Origin: Seohaeicola zhoushanensis
Lineage (GTDB): Bacteria; Pseudomonadota; Alphaproteobacteria; Rhodobacterales; Rhodobacteraceae
Length of the DNA stretch: 64,000 nucleotides
Assembly: GCF_014656415.1 (NCBI RefSeq)
Contig: NZ_BNCJ01000008.1
Coordinates: forward strand, 117,605 to 181,604
Reading direction: 5' to 3'
This document shows positions 52,724-61,650 of the stretch, piece after piece. Numbering within the stretch: the stretch's first letter is position 1; each line of letters opens with the position of its first letter. The notes beneath the pieces are model-generated. The model did no database searches, was not told the origin of the DNA, and saw only the letters and a program-made list of their open reading frames with translations. Position numbers and translations under genes: made by a program.

Positions 52724-54067
52724 TCAGGTGCTGGCCGCGAGCCAGGCCTGCCAGTCTTCCTTGGCGCGGTCTGTATAGCCCTTGTAGCGCTCCTTGCGGC
52801 CGCGACGGCCTCCGCGCGCGTCTTCCAGCGGCGGGAACAGGCCGAAGTTCACGTTCATAGGCTGGAAGGTCTTGGCCTCGGCGCCTCCGGTGATGTGGTT
52901 CACCAGCGCGCCCATGGCCGTGGTGAAGGGCGGCGCCTCGATCGGGCGGCCCAGGATCTCGGCGGCGGCCATGCGGCCGGCGAGCAGGCCCATGGCGGCG
53001 CTTTCGACATAGCCCTCGACACCGGTGACCTGCCCGGCAAAGCGGATATGCGGGCGCGACTTCAGCCGCATCTGGCTGTCGAGCAGCGTCGGCGAGTTCA
53101 GGAAGGTGTTGCGATGGATCCCGCCAAGGCGCGCGAAGGCGGCGTTTTCCAGGCCGGGTATCATCTTGAAAACAGCGGTTTGCGCGCCGTACTTCATCTT
53201 GGTCTGGAAGCCGACGATATTGTAGAGCGTGCCGAGCGCATTGTCGCGGCGCAGCTGCACCACGGCATAGGGCTTGTCGGTCGGACGGTGCGCATCGGTC
53301 AGCCCCACGGGCTTCATCGGCCCGTGGCGCAGCGTCTCGCGGCCGCGTTCGGCCATCACCTCTATCGGCAGGCAGCCGTCGAAGTAACCGGCGGTCTCGC
53401 CCTCGTGGAACTCGGTCTTGTCCGCCGCCAGCAGCGCGTCGATGAAGGCATTGTACTGCGCCTTGTCCATCGGGCAGTTGATATAGGCGGTGCGTTCTTC
53501 CTCGGTCTCGCCCTTGTCATAGCGCGACTGCAGCCAGGCGGTGTCCATGTCGATGCTCTCGAAATGGACGATGGGCGCGATGGCGTCGAAGAAGGCCAGC
53601 GCCTCGGCCCCGGTCTCGGCCTGGATCGCGGCGCCAAGGCCGGGCGAGGTAAGCGGGCCGGTGGCGATGATCCAGTGGCCATCATCGGGCAGGGCAGTCA
53701 CTTCCTCGTACGAAACCGAGATCAGCGGATGCGCCATCAACCGGGCGGTGACGGTTTCGGCGAAGGGGTCACGGTCGACCGCCAGCGCGCCACCGGCAGG
53801 CAGCCGGTGCGCATCGGCGCTGGCCATGATGAGCCCGCCCGCCGCGCGCATTTCCCAATGCAGCAGGCCAACGGCATTCTGCTCGCTGTCGTCCGAGCGG
53901 AACGAGTTGGAACAGACCATCTCGGCCAGGTTGCCGGTCTTGTGGGCAAAGGTGCCGACCTGGGGGCGCATCTCGTGGATCACCACGCGCACACCCGCTT
54001 GCGCCGCCTGCCAGGCGGCCTCGGAACCGGCCATGCCGCCGCCGACGATGTGAAGGATATCGCTCAT
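52724..54067 (-). CDS. trmFO: tRNA m5U54 methyltransferase TrmFO
   Basis: 447 residues. Folate/FAD-dependent enzyme that makes ribothymidine at position 54. N-terminal [42 protein letters not shown] (with the conserved cysteine), and IGSTYRN-like [12 protein letters not shown] are characteristic, as is the C-terminal [12 protein letters not shown]. The 231-bp upstream gap holds a folded element (54128-54198). Confidence 0.96.
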   Translation of the reverse strand: MSDILHIVGGGMAGSEAAWQAAQAGVRVVIHEMRPQVGTFAHKTGNLAEMVCSNSFRSDDSEQNAVGLLHWEMRAAGGLIMASADAHRLPAGGALAVDRDPFAETVTARLMAHPLISVSYEEVTALPDDGHWIIATGPLTSPGLGAAIQAETGAEALAFFDAIAPIVHFESIDMDTAWLQSRYDKGETEEERTAYINCPMDKAQYNAFIDALLAADKTEFHEGETAGYFDGCLPIEVMAERGRETLRHGPMKPVGLTDAHRPTDKPYAVVQLRRDNALGTLYNIVGFQTKMKYGAQTAVFKMIPGLENAAFARLGGIHRNTFLNSPTLLDSQMRLKSRPHIRFAGQVTGVEGYVESAAMGLLAGRMAAAEILGRPIEAPPFTTAMGALVNHITGGAEAKTFQPMNVNFGLFPPLEDARGGRRGRKERYKGYTDRAKEDWQAWLAAST

Positions 54068-54127
54068 GCGCGCGATGTAGGACAGGCCGGTGAAAAGCGC
54101 AATGGCGTGAGATAGAGGGAAGAATTA

Positions 54128-54198
54128 GGGGTCGCCGTGGCGGGAATGTCGAACCGGAGAGAGACCGGCCTGGAGGGACCTTCCACCTGCGGCGACCC
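54128..54198 (-). other. Candidate structured RNA in the trmFO leader
   Basis: GGGTCGCCG (54129-54137) pairs with CGGCGACCC (54190-54198) over 9 bp, enclosing about 52 bases with a second stem (TGGAGG/CCTTCCA, 54171-54185) and a third candidate (CCGG/CCGG, 54154-54168). On the minus strand the outer stem is followed by CTAATTCTTCCCTC, which could serve as a weak terminator. The size suggests an attenuator, cis-regulatory RNA or small RNA between ech and trmFO. No Rfam family is recognised by eye. Confidence 0.4.
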
Positions 54199-54265
54199 TT
54201 AAGTCATCGAGAGATCAACTGTACCGGAGAAGTGCCACAGTGTTGCCAAGATTGAAATACGGGTT

Positions 54266-54298
54266 TTGGAAACAACCGCAGACAGAATTGGAAACAAC

Positions 54299-54299
<1 letters not shown>
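54266..54299. repeat. 12-bp direct repeat, 22-bp period
   Basis: TTGGAAACAACC at 54266-54277 recurs at 54288-54299, the second copy touching the stop codon of the enoyl-CoA hydratase gene. A 22-bp period equals two helical turns, as for tandem operators. The region is AT-richer than its surroundings. Confidence 0.55.
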
Positions 54300-55084
<785 letters not shown>

Positions 55085-55211
55085 GGGTCCTCCGTTGTCG
55101 CCAGACTAGGGCAGGGCGTTGCGTCACGGAAGCTGTTTCGCGGCAATGACCTCTTGCATCCGTTCCGCCGGTCGGCCCTAGTCGGCCCAAAGGGGATGAG
55201 GAACAGGATTA

Positions 55212-55634
55212 ATGGCATTGGCACTGACCCGCGACGAGGTTGCGGAATTTCTCGACGAAGTCTTTCCGCAGGTGCGGGGCGATTTCCGGATCGACGCATT
55301 GTCCGAGACGCATGTCACCATGCGCCTGCTTGCGCATGACCGACACCTGCGGCCCGGCGGCACCGTCTCTGGGCCGGCGATGTTCTCGCTTGCGGATGTG
55401 GCGGCCTATGTGATCGTGCTGGGCCGGATCGGGCGCAAGGCGCTGGCGGTGACGACGAACTGCTCGATCGACTTCATGCGCAAGCCGGTCTCGGGCGTCG
55501 ACCTGATCGCCGAGGGGCGGATCCTCAAGCTGGGCCGGCAACTGGCGGTGGTCGACGTGCTGCTGCACTCGGAAGGGTCCGAGGCGGCAGTGGCGCGGGC
55601 GAGCCTGACTTACGCCATTCCGCCCGACCGCTAG
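55212..55634 (+). CDS. PaaI-type hotdog-fold thioesterase
   Basis: 140 residues. The hotdog signature HLRPGGTVSGPAMFSLADVAAYVIVLG with the active-site Asp, and TTNCSIDFMRKP, are typical of PaaI/YbgC-like acyl-CoA thioesterases. It is divergent from the enoyl-CoA hydratase by 127 bp with no clear motifs between. A link to acyl-CoA metabolism is inferred. Confidence 0.88.
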   Translation: MALALTRDEVAEFLDEVFPQVRGDFRIDALSETHVTMRLLAHDRHLRPGGTVSGPAMFSLADVAAYVIVLGRIGRKALAVTTNCSIDFMRKPVSGVDLIAEGRILKLGRQLAVVDVLLHSEGSEAAVARASLTYAIPPDR

Positions 55635-55644
55635 GGCAAAAAAA

Positions 55645-55665
55645 TGGCCGGGCAGGGCCCGGCCA
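55645..55665 (-). terminator. Rho-independent terminator of the DUF1127 gene
   Basis: TGGCCGGGC (55645-55653) pairs with GCCCGGCCA (55657-55665), loop AGG. On the minus strand the stem is followed by a run of seven T (A7 at 55638-55644), so it ends the minus-strand transcript. Confidence 0.85.
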
Positions 55666-55691
55666 GGAAGGGTCTGTTGCCAGACGGGGAT

Positions 55692-55919
55692 TCAGGGCTG
55701 CCAGAAGGGGCGTTTGGCCTCTTTTCTGGCCTGGGCGTGGGTCACGCCGATATCGCGCAACATGTGATCGTCAAGGCTCGACAGCGCGCGGCGGGTTCGG
55801 CTTCGCTGGTCCCATTGCGTCACCGCACCGGCAAAGCGCAGGGCAACCATGGCAATGACCGGCAGACGGGGGCTGGCGGCCAGCAGGGCGAGGCTTGGCT
55901 GGGTGAGGAGGCGTGTCAT
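55692..55919 (-). CDS. DUF1127 small protein
   Basis: 75 residues from ATG at 55919 (the frame is open much further, but that part is antisense of the MocR gene). The end ALSSLDDHMLRDIGVTHAQARKEAKRPFWQP is the DUF1127 core: an arginine-containing amphipathic helix with LRDIG. In Rhodobacter these proteins interact with RNA and influence phosphate and RNA turnover. AAGGA precedes the ATG by six bases. Confidence 0.88.
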   Translation of the reverse strand: MTRLLTQPSLALLAASPRLPVIAMVALRFAGAVTQWDQRSRTRRALSSLDDHMLRDIGVTHAQARKEAKRPFWQP

Positions 55920-55934
55920 GGGATATCCTTTCTG

Positions 55935-56015
55935 ATTGTATTGACACAATTTTGATTGTTCCGTAACATCGCAATACAATCGACAGAACAACTTGTCCAA
56001 GGGAGAATTGTATTG
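55935..56015. promoter_or_regulatory. Three-copy ATTGTATTG operator of the MocR gene
   Basis: ATTGTATTG occurs at 55935-55943 and 56007-56015, and inverted (CAATACAAT) at 55972-55980. The first continues as ATTGTATTGACACAAT; the third as ATTGTATTGGGTACAAT. They frame the promoter and start of the MocR-like gene and the DUF1127 upstream region. MocR/PdxR regulators typically bind such repeats in their own promoter. Confidence 0.6.
55941..55969 (+). promoter_or_regulatory. Strong sigma-70 promoter of the MocR-like gene
   Basis: TTGACA at 55941-55946 and TAACAT at 55964-55969 are exactly 17 bp apart. The -35 overlaps the first operator copy. Transcription would begin near 55976, which rules out the upstream TTG at 55956 as start codon. 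Confidence 0.7.
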
Positions 56016-57425
56016 GGTACAATTTGGCCTGAGCTTGAATCCGCCACCGGCCCGAAATACCGGGTCCTTGCCGATGCGATCCGGCAGGCGGCGGGCGGGG
56101 GCGAGCTGGGCGAGGGCACGCGGCTGCCGCCGGTGCGCGAACTGGCGTTCCAACTGGGCGTGACGCCCGGCACAGTGGCGCGGGCCTATACTGTACTCAC
56201 GGACGAAGGCGTGCTGACCGCCGGTGTCGGTCGCGGCACCTTCGTTGCGCCCAGGGCGCGGCGCGTGGAGGTCTCGGCCGCCGCCCCGGCCGAGGATGTC
56301 TGGTCGCAGAGCGATACACCGCCCGATGTCTACGCCGTCAGCCTGTTCAGCCCCCGCATTCCCGACGTGGGGCAGGTGGGCGCGATCCGCGCGGCGCTGG
56401 CGCAGGTCGGCGCGACGGACCCGATGCGGCTGCTGAACTACCCGACCCGCGACAGCTATCGCGCGGTCCGCGAGGCGGTGGTCGGCTGGCTCTCGGACGT
56501 GCCGCTGGGCCCGGTCGACCAGGAGGATATCGTGCTGACCAATGGCGGCCAGAACGGCATCTGCGTGGCGCTCCAGGCGATATTGCGCGGCCCGAGCCCG
56601 ACCATCCTGGTCGAGGATCTCTCCTATGCCGGCTTCCGCCGCGCAGCCGAGCTGCTGCGCGCCGATGTGGTCGGCGTGGCGATGGATGCCCAGGGCGTGA
56701 TCCCCGAGGCGCTGGAAGAGGCCGCGCGCCGCACCGGCGCGCAGGTCTTCTGCACGACGCCCGAGGTGCAGAACCCCACGGCGGCCTTCTGCCCGTTGGA
56801 GCGGCGGCAGGCGCTGGCGGCGGTGGCCGAGAAATACGACCTGCAGATCATCGAGGACGACTGCTACCGCATCGGCAACTCCAAGGCGCCGTCCTACCGC
56901 GCGCTGGCGCCCGAGCGGGGCTGGCACGTCTCGACGCTCTCCAAGACGCTGACCCCGGCGCTGCGGGTCGGCTATGCGCTGGCCCCGCGCGATCGGGCGG
57001 TGGATCTGCGCCGGGCGGCGGAATACGGCTATTTCGGCATTTCCGAGCCGCTGGCTGAAGTGACCCGAATCCTGCTCTCCGACCCGAAGACGCGCGACCT
57101 CTGCGCCCGGGCCCGTGTTCGGATCGGCGAATACGTGCGCCTTGCCGTCAACGCGCTTGGCCGGTTCGACCTGTCCTGGGATCCCGAGGTGCCTTTCCTC
57201 TGGCTGCGGCTGCCGCCGGGCTGGCGCGCCGCCGGCTTCTGCCGCGCCGCCGAGGCGGCGGGGGTACAGATCCGCTCGGCCGACGAATTCGCGCTGCGGA
57301 CCGGGCGGGCACCGCATGCGGTGCGCATCGCGGTCAATTGCCAGGTCTCTCCGGCCTCCTTCGAGAACGCCATGCTGCGGCTGCGCGCGCTGCTGGACAA
57401 CCCGCCGGAGCAGATCAGCGTCTGA
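56013..57425 (+). CDS. MocR-like GntR regulator with aminotransferase domain
   Basis: 470 residues. The first ATG-less stretch leaves TTG at 56013, with AAGGGAGA seven bases before, as the likely start (frame open from 55956). The N-terminal GntR helix-turn-helix GTRLPPVRELAFQLGVTPGTVARAYTVLTDEGV (about 35-70) is linked to a fold-type I aminotransferase domain with IIEDDCYR and the PLP lysine in STLSKTLTPALRVGY. Such fusions (MocR/PdxR/GabR/TauR) activate or repress neighbouring genes in response to a PLP ligand. The target may be itself and the DUF1127 gene. Confidence 0.9.
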   Translation: MGTIWPELESATGPKYRVLADAIRQAAGGGELGEGTRLPPVRELAFQLGVTPGTVARAYTVLTDEGVLTAGVGRGTFVAPRARRVEVSAAAPAEDVWSQSDTPPDVYAVSLFSPRIPDVGQVGAIRAALAQVGATDPMRLLNYPTRDSYRAVREAVVGWLSDVPLGPVDQEDIVLTNGGQNGICVALQAILRGPSPTILVEDLSYAGFRRAAELLRADVVGVAMDAQGVIPEALEEAARRTGAQVFCTTPEVQNPTAAFCPLERRQALAAVAEKYDLQIIEDDCYRIGNSKAPSYRALAPERGWHVSTLSKTLTPALRVGYALAPRDRAVDLRRAAEYGYFGISEPLAEVTRILLSDPKTRDLCARARVRIGEYVRLAVNALGRFDLSWDPEVPFLWLRLPPGWRAAGFCRAAEAAGVQIRSADEFALRTGRAPHAVRIAVNCQVSPASFENAMLRLRALLDNPPEQISV

Positions 57426-57495
57426 ATTTATGGGGTATTCTGATACCTATTTTGCAACCATCTGTTTTTGCTGGTAATTTCCGAGCGCAAGCCGC

Positions 57496-57524
57496 TTGAC
57501 GCGCTCTTTGCGCCTTTGTAGATA
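57496..57524 (+). promoter_or_regulatory. Promoter of rplM-rpsI
   Basis: TTGACG (57496-57501) and TAGATA (57519-57524) with a 17-bp spacer, 66 bp before rplM ATG. This is the best match for a growth-linked promoter here. Confidence 0.65.
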
Positions 57525-57590
57525 CCCCCAATCGAATTCGGGCAGGTGCCGGACGGCATCTGCCTTTCACGTCAAACGGGAAGCTCCCTC

Positions 57591-58049
57591 ATGAAAACCT
57601 TTACTGCGACCCCGGCAGACATCGAGAAGAAGTGGATCCTGATCGACGCCGAGGGCGTCGTCCTGGGCCGCCTCGCAACGATCGTCGCCAACCGCCTTCG
57701 CGGCAAGCACAAGCCGACCTTCACCCCGCACATGGACATGGGCGACAACGTGATCGTCATCAACGCCGAAAAGGTGCAGATAACCGGCAAGAAGCGCGAA
57801 GAGAAATTCTACTGGCACACCGGACACCCCGGCGGGATCAAGTCGCGCACCAAGCAGCAGATCCTTGAAGGCGCACACCCCGAGCGGGTCGTGATGCAGG
57901 CCGTCAAGCGCATGCTGCAGGGCAACAAGCTGTCGCGCCAGCAGATGACCCACCTGCGGGTCTACGCCGGCACCGAGCATCCGCACGAGGCGCAGAGCCC
58001 TGAGGTTCTGGACGTCAAGTCCATGAACAAGAAAAACACCCGGAGCTGA
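57591..58049 (+). CDS. rplM: 50S ribosomal protein L13
   Basis: 152 residues from ATG at 57591. L13 binds 23S rRNA early in assembly. [35 protein letters not shown] and [12 protein letters not shown] are family marks. It is 5 bp before rpsI, the conserved pair. Confidence 0.98.
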   Translation: MKTFTATPADIEKKWILIDAEGVVLGRLATIVANRLRGKHKPTFTPHMDMGDNVIVINAEKVQITGKKREEKFYWHTGHPGGIKSRTKQQILEGAHPERVVMQAVKRMLQGNKLSRQQMTHLRVYAGTEHPHEAQSPEVLDVKSMNKKNTRS

Positions 58050-58054
58050 TCCAG

Positions 58055-58546
58055 ATGGCTGACCAAATCAATTCCCTCGAAGACCTGAACAAGGTCGCCG
58101 GCGTTGCCGCCGCTCCCGTCGTCGACGCAGCCGCCTCGCGCGAGCCGGTGCGTGACGCACAAGGCCGTTCCTATGCCACCGGCAAGCGCAAGGATGCGGT
58201 TGCCCGTGTCTGGATCCGCCCCGGTTCGGGCAAGGTGACCGTGAATGGCAAGCCGATGAGCGAATACTTCGCCCGTCCCGTGCTGCAGATGATCCTGCGC
58301 CAGCCCTTCACCGTGGCCGGCGTTTCGGGCCAGTTCGACGTGATCGCCACCGTTGCCGGCGGCGGTCTCTCGGGCCAGGCCGGTGCGGTCAAGCACGGCA
58401 TCTCGAAAGCGCTGCAACTCTACGATCCGGCACTGCGTGGCGCCCTCAAGGCCGCCGGCTTCCTGACCCGCGACAGCCGCGTCGTCGAACGGAAGAAATA
58501 CGGCAAGGCCAAGGCGCGCCGCAGCTTCCAGTTCTCCAAGCGCTAA
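58055..58546 (+). CDS. rpsI: 30S ribosomal protein S9
   Basis: 163 residues. The N-terminal extension of about 50 residues ([20 protein letters not shown]) precedes the core [27 protein letters not shown] and the universal end [17 protein letters not shown]. This extension is common in alphaproteobacteria. It is followed by a terminator. Confidence 0.98.
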   Translation: MADQINSLEDLNKVAGVAAAPVVDAAASREPVRDAQGRSYATGKRKDAVARVWIRPGSGKVTVNGKPMSEYFARPVLQMILRQPFTVAGVSGQFDVIATVAGGGLSGQAGAVKHGISKALQLYDPALRGALKAAGFLTRDSRVVERKKYGKAKARRSFQFSKR

Positions 58547-58566
58547 GCTTCGGATACGCTACACGG

Positions 58567-58594
58567 AAAGGGCCGCCCGGTTGGGCGGCCCTTT
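58567..58594 (+). terminator. Rho-independent terminator after rpsI
   Basis: AAAGGGCCGCCC (58567-58578) and GGGCGGCCCTTT (58583-58594), loop GGTT, then TT. Serves rpsI and, on the other strand, the convergent DMT transporter gene. Confidence 0.9.
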
Positions 58595-58615
58595 TCGTAT
58601 TCAGCGGCGTTGTGT

Positions 58616-59491
58616 TCAGCGCCGGTTGATGAGGAAGATCCCGACCGCGACCAGCGCCAGCGCGACCCAGATCAGCGGGCCGATATGCTCGCCCAGCAGC
58701 GCCCAGCCCAGCAGCACCGAAAGCACCGGCGACAGGAAGGCGAAGGAGGCGACCGAAGAGGCGCGGTAGATCGTCAGCAGCCAGAACCAGCCGAGAAAGC
58801 CCAGCGAGGCGATGCCGATGGCCTGGAAGGCCAGCATCCCGACGTGGATCGGCTCGAACTCGCGGATCATCGGGCCGAACATGGGCGCGGCCAGCAGCAG
58901 CAACGGCCCGGATATGGCGACCTGGAACATCAGTTGTGTCACGGGCGGCGTCTGGGACAGCGGCGTGACCCGCACCAGCAGGGCGATCCCGGCCCAGAAC
59001 AGCGCACCGCAAAGCGCGAGCACATCGCCGAGCAGCGAGGCGGTGCCGTTGGAGCGGTCGCCCATCGCGATAACAACCCCGAGCAGCGCCAGCGCCAGCC
59101 CGACAGCCCGCACAACCGAGAGCCTTTCACCCGGCAGCAGGAAATGCCCCGCCAGCGCCAGCCAGACCGGCATGCTGTAGAGAATGATCGAGGCGCGCGA
59201 GACCGTGGTCAGGTCGAGCGCGATGAAGATGCAGAAGAATTCGGCGGCGAAGAACAGCCCCGAGACGATGCCCCAGACCATCGCGCCGGGCGCGAGGGTG
59301 AGCCGGGCGCGGCGCAGCCAGATCCAGAGCAGCAGCACGCCCACGGCGGCAACCGAGCGCACGCCGGCCTGGGCAACCGGAGCCATGCCTTCGGTCGTCA
59401 GCTTGATGACGACCTGGTTCAGCGACATCAGGAAGGAGAAGCCGATGAGGGCGGTGGCCCCGAATCCGTCGATTGCACGTCTTTCAGTCAT
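58616..59491 (-). CDS. EamA/DMT family transporter
   Basis: 291 residues from ATG at 59491, ten predicted helices in two EamA halves (LIGFSFLMSLNQVVIKL, VAAVGVLLLWIWL, AGHFLLPGERLS, ... SVLLGWALLGEHIGPL). Exports metabolites or amino acids. It ends in FLINRR. The substrate cannot be inferred. Confidence 0.88.
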   Translation of the reverse strand: MTERRAIDGFGATALIGFSFLMSLNQVVIKLTTEGMAPVAQAGVRSVAAVGVLLLWIWLRRARLTLAPGAMVWGIVSGLFFAAEFFCIFIALDLTTVSRASIILYSMPVWLALAGHFLLPGERLSVVRAVGLALALLGVVIAMGDRSNGTASLLGDVLALCGALFWAGIALLVRVTPLSQTPPVTQLMFQVAISGPLLLLAAPMFGPMIREFEPIHVGMLAFQAIGIASLGFLGWFWLLTIYRASSVASFAFLSPVLSVLLGWALLGEHIGPLIWVALALVAVGIFLINRR

Positions 59492-59605
59492 GGCGCTACA
59501 GGATGGGCGCGCCATTGACCTGTCAAGCCGTGCAAACCGCGAACCTGTGCCTGGAAACGAAACGGGGGCGCAGTGCGCCCCCGTCGAATGATCGTTCCAT
59601 TCGGT

Positions 59606-60877
59606 TCAGGCGGCGGCCTTGGCCGCTGCCTTGCCCCGTCCGGGGCGGCGGCGGCGGCGCTGGCCGCCGGCACCGGCCGGCTTGCCCTGCGCGGGCTTCG
59701 GCCCGCCACGGCGCTGTCCGCCGGCGGGCTTGGCCGGAGCGGCCACTTCCCAGGCGCGGCCCGAGGCGACCGGGATCGACATGCCCATGGTCTTCTCGAT
59801 GCCCTTCAGGTCGTCCATCTCGTCCGGCGCACAGAAGGCCACGGCGATCCCGTCCTTGCCGGCGCGCGCGGTGCGGCCGATGCGGTGGACATAGGAATCC
59901 GGCACGTTCGGCAGTTCGTAGTTATAGACGAACTTGACGTCCGGGATGTCGAGACCACGGGCCGCCACGTCGGTCGCCACCAGAACGGTGATGTCACCGG
60001 CCTTGAAGGCGGCGATGGCGCGGTCGCGCTGGCCCTGGCTCTTGTTGCCATGGATCGAGGTGGCGGCGAAACCGCGCTTCTCGAGCACGCGCATCAGTTT
60101 TTCCATGCCGTGCTTGGTGCGCCCGAAGACCAGCGCGCGCTCGGTGCGGTGCTTGTCGAGCAGTTCGATTAGCAGCTCGGTCTTCTCGGTCTTGGCGATG
60201 AAGTGCACTTCCTGCCGGACCTTGTCGGCGGCCTTGCCGGGCGGGGTCACTTCGATGCGGATCGGCTTTTCGAGATAGCTCTGCGCCAGCTCGTTCATCT
60301 GTTTCGGCATGGTGGCCGAGAACAGCATGGTTTGCCGCTCCTTCGGGATCTCCGAGGCGATGCGGCGCAGCGCGTGTATGAAGCCGAGGTCGAGCATCTG
60401 GTCGGCCTCGTCCAGCACCAGGAAGGTGCAGGGCTTGAGGTTGACCGCGCCGCGGTCGAGCAGGTCGATCAGACGGCCGGGGGTTGCGACCAGCAGGTCG
60501 GTGCCGCGTTCCAGCCGCTTGATCTGGGTGTTGATCGACTGGCCGCCGACCACCACGGTCACCTTCAGCTGGGTGCCGTTGACCAGGCCCTTGAGGTGCT
60601 CGGCGATCTGGCTGGCCAGTTCGCGGGTCGGTGCCAGCACGAGGCCGCGCACGCCTCTGGGGCCGGGACGGTTCACCAGGTCGAGCATCTGTGCCACCAG
60701 CGGCACGCCGAAGGCGGCGGTCTTGCCGGTGCCGGTCTGGGCCAGGCCCATCACGTCGCGCCCGTTCAGCGCATGGGGGATCGCCTGGGACTGGATCGGG
60801 GTCGGGTCGGTAATGCCCATCCGGGCAAGGCTCGCCACCAGTTTCGGCGGCAGGTTCATCATGTCGAAGTCGCTCAA
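59606..60877 (-). CDS. DEAD-box RNA helicase, RhlE-like
   Basis: 423 residues. The family begins SDFDMMNLPPKLVASLARMG; no ATG is found before that, and TTG at 60877, with AAGGA eight bases upstream, fits as start (a longer reading frame reaches 60952). Q motif, AQTGTGKTAAFG, VLDEADQMLDLGF, FSATMP and HRIGRTARAG are intact. The C-terminal 60 residues are Arg/Gly/Pro-rich (GGQRRRRRPGRGK), a RNA-binding tail. RhlE assists ribosome and RNA turnover. Confidence 0.93.
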   Translation of the reverse strand: MSDFDMMNLPPKLVASLARMGITDPTPIQSQAIPHALNGRDVMGLAQTGTGKTAAFGVPLVAQMLDLVNRPGPRGVRGLVLAPTRELASQIAEHLKGLVNGTQLKVTVVVGGQSINTQIKRLERGTDLLVATPGRLIDLLDRGAVNLKPCTFLVLDEADQMLDLGFIHALRRIASEIPKERQTMLFSATMPKQMNELAQSYLEKPIRIEVTPPGKAADKVRQEVHFIAKTEKTELLIELLDKHRTERALVFGRTKHGMEKLMRVLEKRGFAATSIHGNKSQGQRDRAIAAFKAGDITVLVATDVAARGLDIPDVKFVYNYELPNVPDSYVHRIGRTARAGKDGIAVAFCAPDEMDDLKGIEKTMGMSIPVASGRAWEVAAPAKPAGGQRRGGPKPAQGKPAGAGGQRRRRRPGRGKAAAKAAA

Positions 60878-61234
60878 AGTCTGTCCTTCTTGCGGCACAT
60901 ATCTATATGCGCCGCGCTCGCGCCGCCAGGATGACGGCCCGTGGGTATGCACCGAACCTCGGGCCCGGCGGCATCATGCCCGCGGACCGGTCCGGCGTTC
61001 TGCCCCACGCGTGATCTTGGGAACATCCGACGTCATCTTGCGATCGGGCCCACCTGGGGCCGGGCGGCTGTTGCGCCGCTCTTGGTCTGTCCTGCTCACG
61101 CAGCAGAAGAAGACGTCTGGCCGGCACATGGACGTTTTGCCGCGAAAAGTCAACCGCCGCCGCGACAAAGCCGGTGGAACCCGCTTGCATATCGGGCTAG
61201 AGAAAGGGTCCAGACGAAACAGGCGGGGCAGGCT
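60878..61234. other. Divergent gap between rhlE and fur
   Basis: 357 bp with no credible gene. An inverted repeat (60892-60915) lies at the rhlE end. The rest is GC-rich; towards fur there is a purine patch (AGAGAAAGGGTCC, 61200 region) but no clear -35/-10. It must contain the divergent promoters. Confidence 0.6.
60892..60915. repeat. Imperfect inverted repeat in the rhlE leader
   Basis: GCGGCACATAT and ATATGCGCCGC, spacer CT, match at 10 of 11 positions. The repeat starts 15 bp upstream of the rhlE start codon and includes its AAGGA neighbourhood on one side. A hairpin could affect translation. Confidence 0.5.
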
Positions 61235-61648
61235 ATGGCGGATCCGATCATATCTCGGTGCGAGGCCAAGGGCCTGCGGATGACCGGCCAGCGCCGGATC
61301 ATCGCCCAGGTGCTCGAGGAAAGCAGCGACCACCCCGATGTGGAAGAGCTCTATGCCCGCGCCAGCGCGCTGGATTCCGGCATCTCGCTGGCCACCGTCT
61401 ACCGCACGGTGAAGCTGTTCGAAGAGGCCGGGATTCTCGAAAGGCTCGAATTCGGCGACGGCCGCGCGCGCTATGAGGATGCCGAGCGCGATCATCACGA
61501 CCATCTCATCGACATCCAGACCGGCGAGGTGATCGAGTTCGTCGACCCCGAGATCGAGGCCCTGCAGGAGAAGATCGCGGCCAAGCTGGGCTACGACCTG
61601 CGCGGGCACCGGCTCGAACTCTACGGCGTGCCGCGCAAGAAGGGCTGA
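61235..61648 (+). CDS. Fur/Mur family metalloregulator
   Basis: 137 residues from ATG at 61235. Winged helix TGQRRIIAQVLEESSDHPDVEELYARA, SLATVYRTVKLFEEAGIL, then the metal-site residues EDAERDHHDHLIDIQTGEVIEF. The CxxC zinc pair of E. coli Fur is replaced by DIQTG, as in alphaproteobacterial Fur/Mur, which responds to manganese in Rhodobacterales. It is not Irr by its HHDH site. Targets elsewhere. Confidence 0.9.
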   Translation: MADPIISRCEAKGLRMTGQRRIIAQVLEESSDHPDVEELYARASALDSGISLATVYRTVKLFEEAGILERLEFGDGRARYEDAERDHHDHLIDIQTGEVIEFVDPEIEALQEKIAAKLGYDLRGHRLELYGVPRKKG

Positions 61649-61650
61649 GC

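Noticed and set aside
54128..54198. tRNA gene, because of the 70-nt length and GGTTCGA-like word on the minus strand
   Set aside because: The acceptor-like stem is 9 bp and the T-arm stem does not pair; no D- or anticodon arm can be drawn.
58610..59518. 302-codon plus-strand frame over the DMT transporter
   Set aside because: Gln/Arg/Asp-rich shadow of a transmembrane protein read on the other strand; the EamA helices are decisive.
60941..61234. 98-codon N-terminal extension of the Fur/Mur gene
   Set aside because: The Fur fold starts at ATG 61235; the upstream codons are Arg/Pro/Ala-rich, with no family match.
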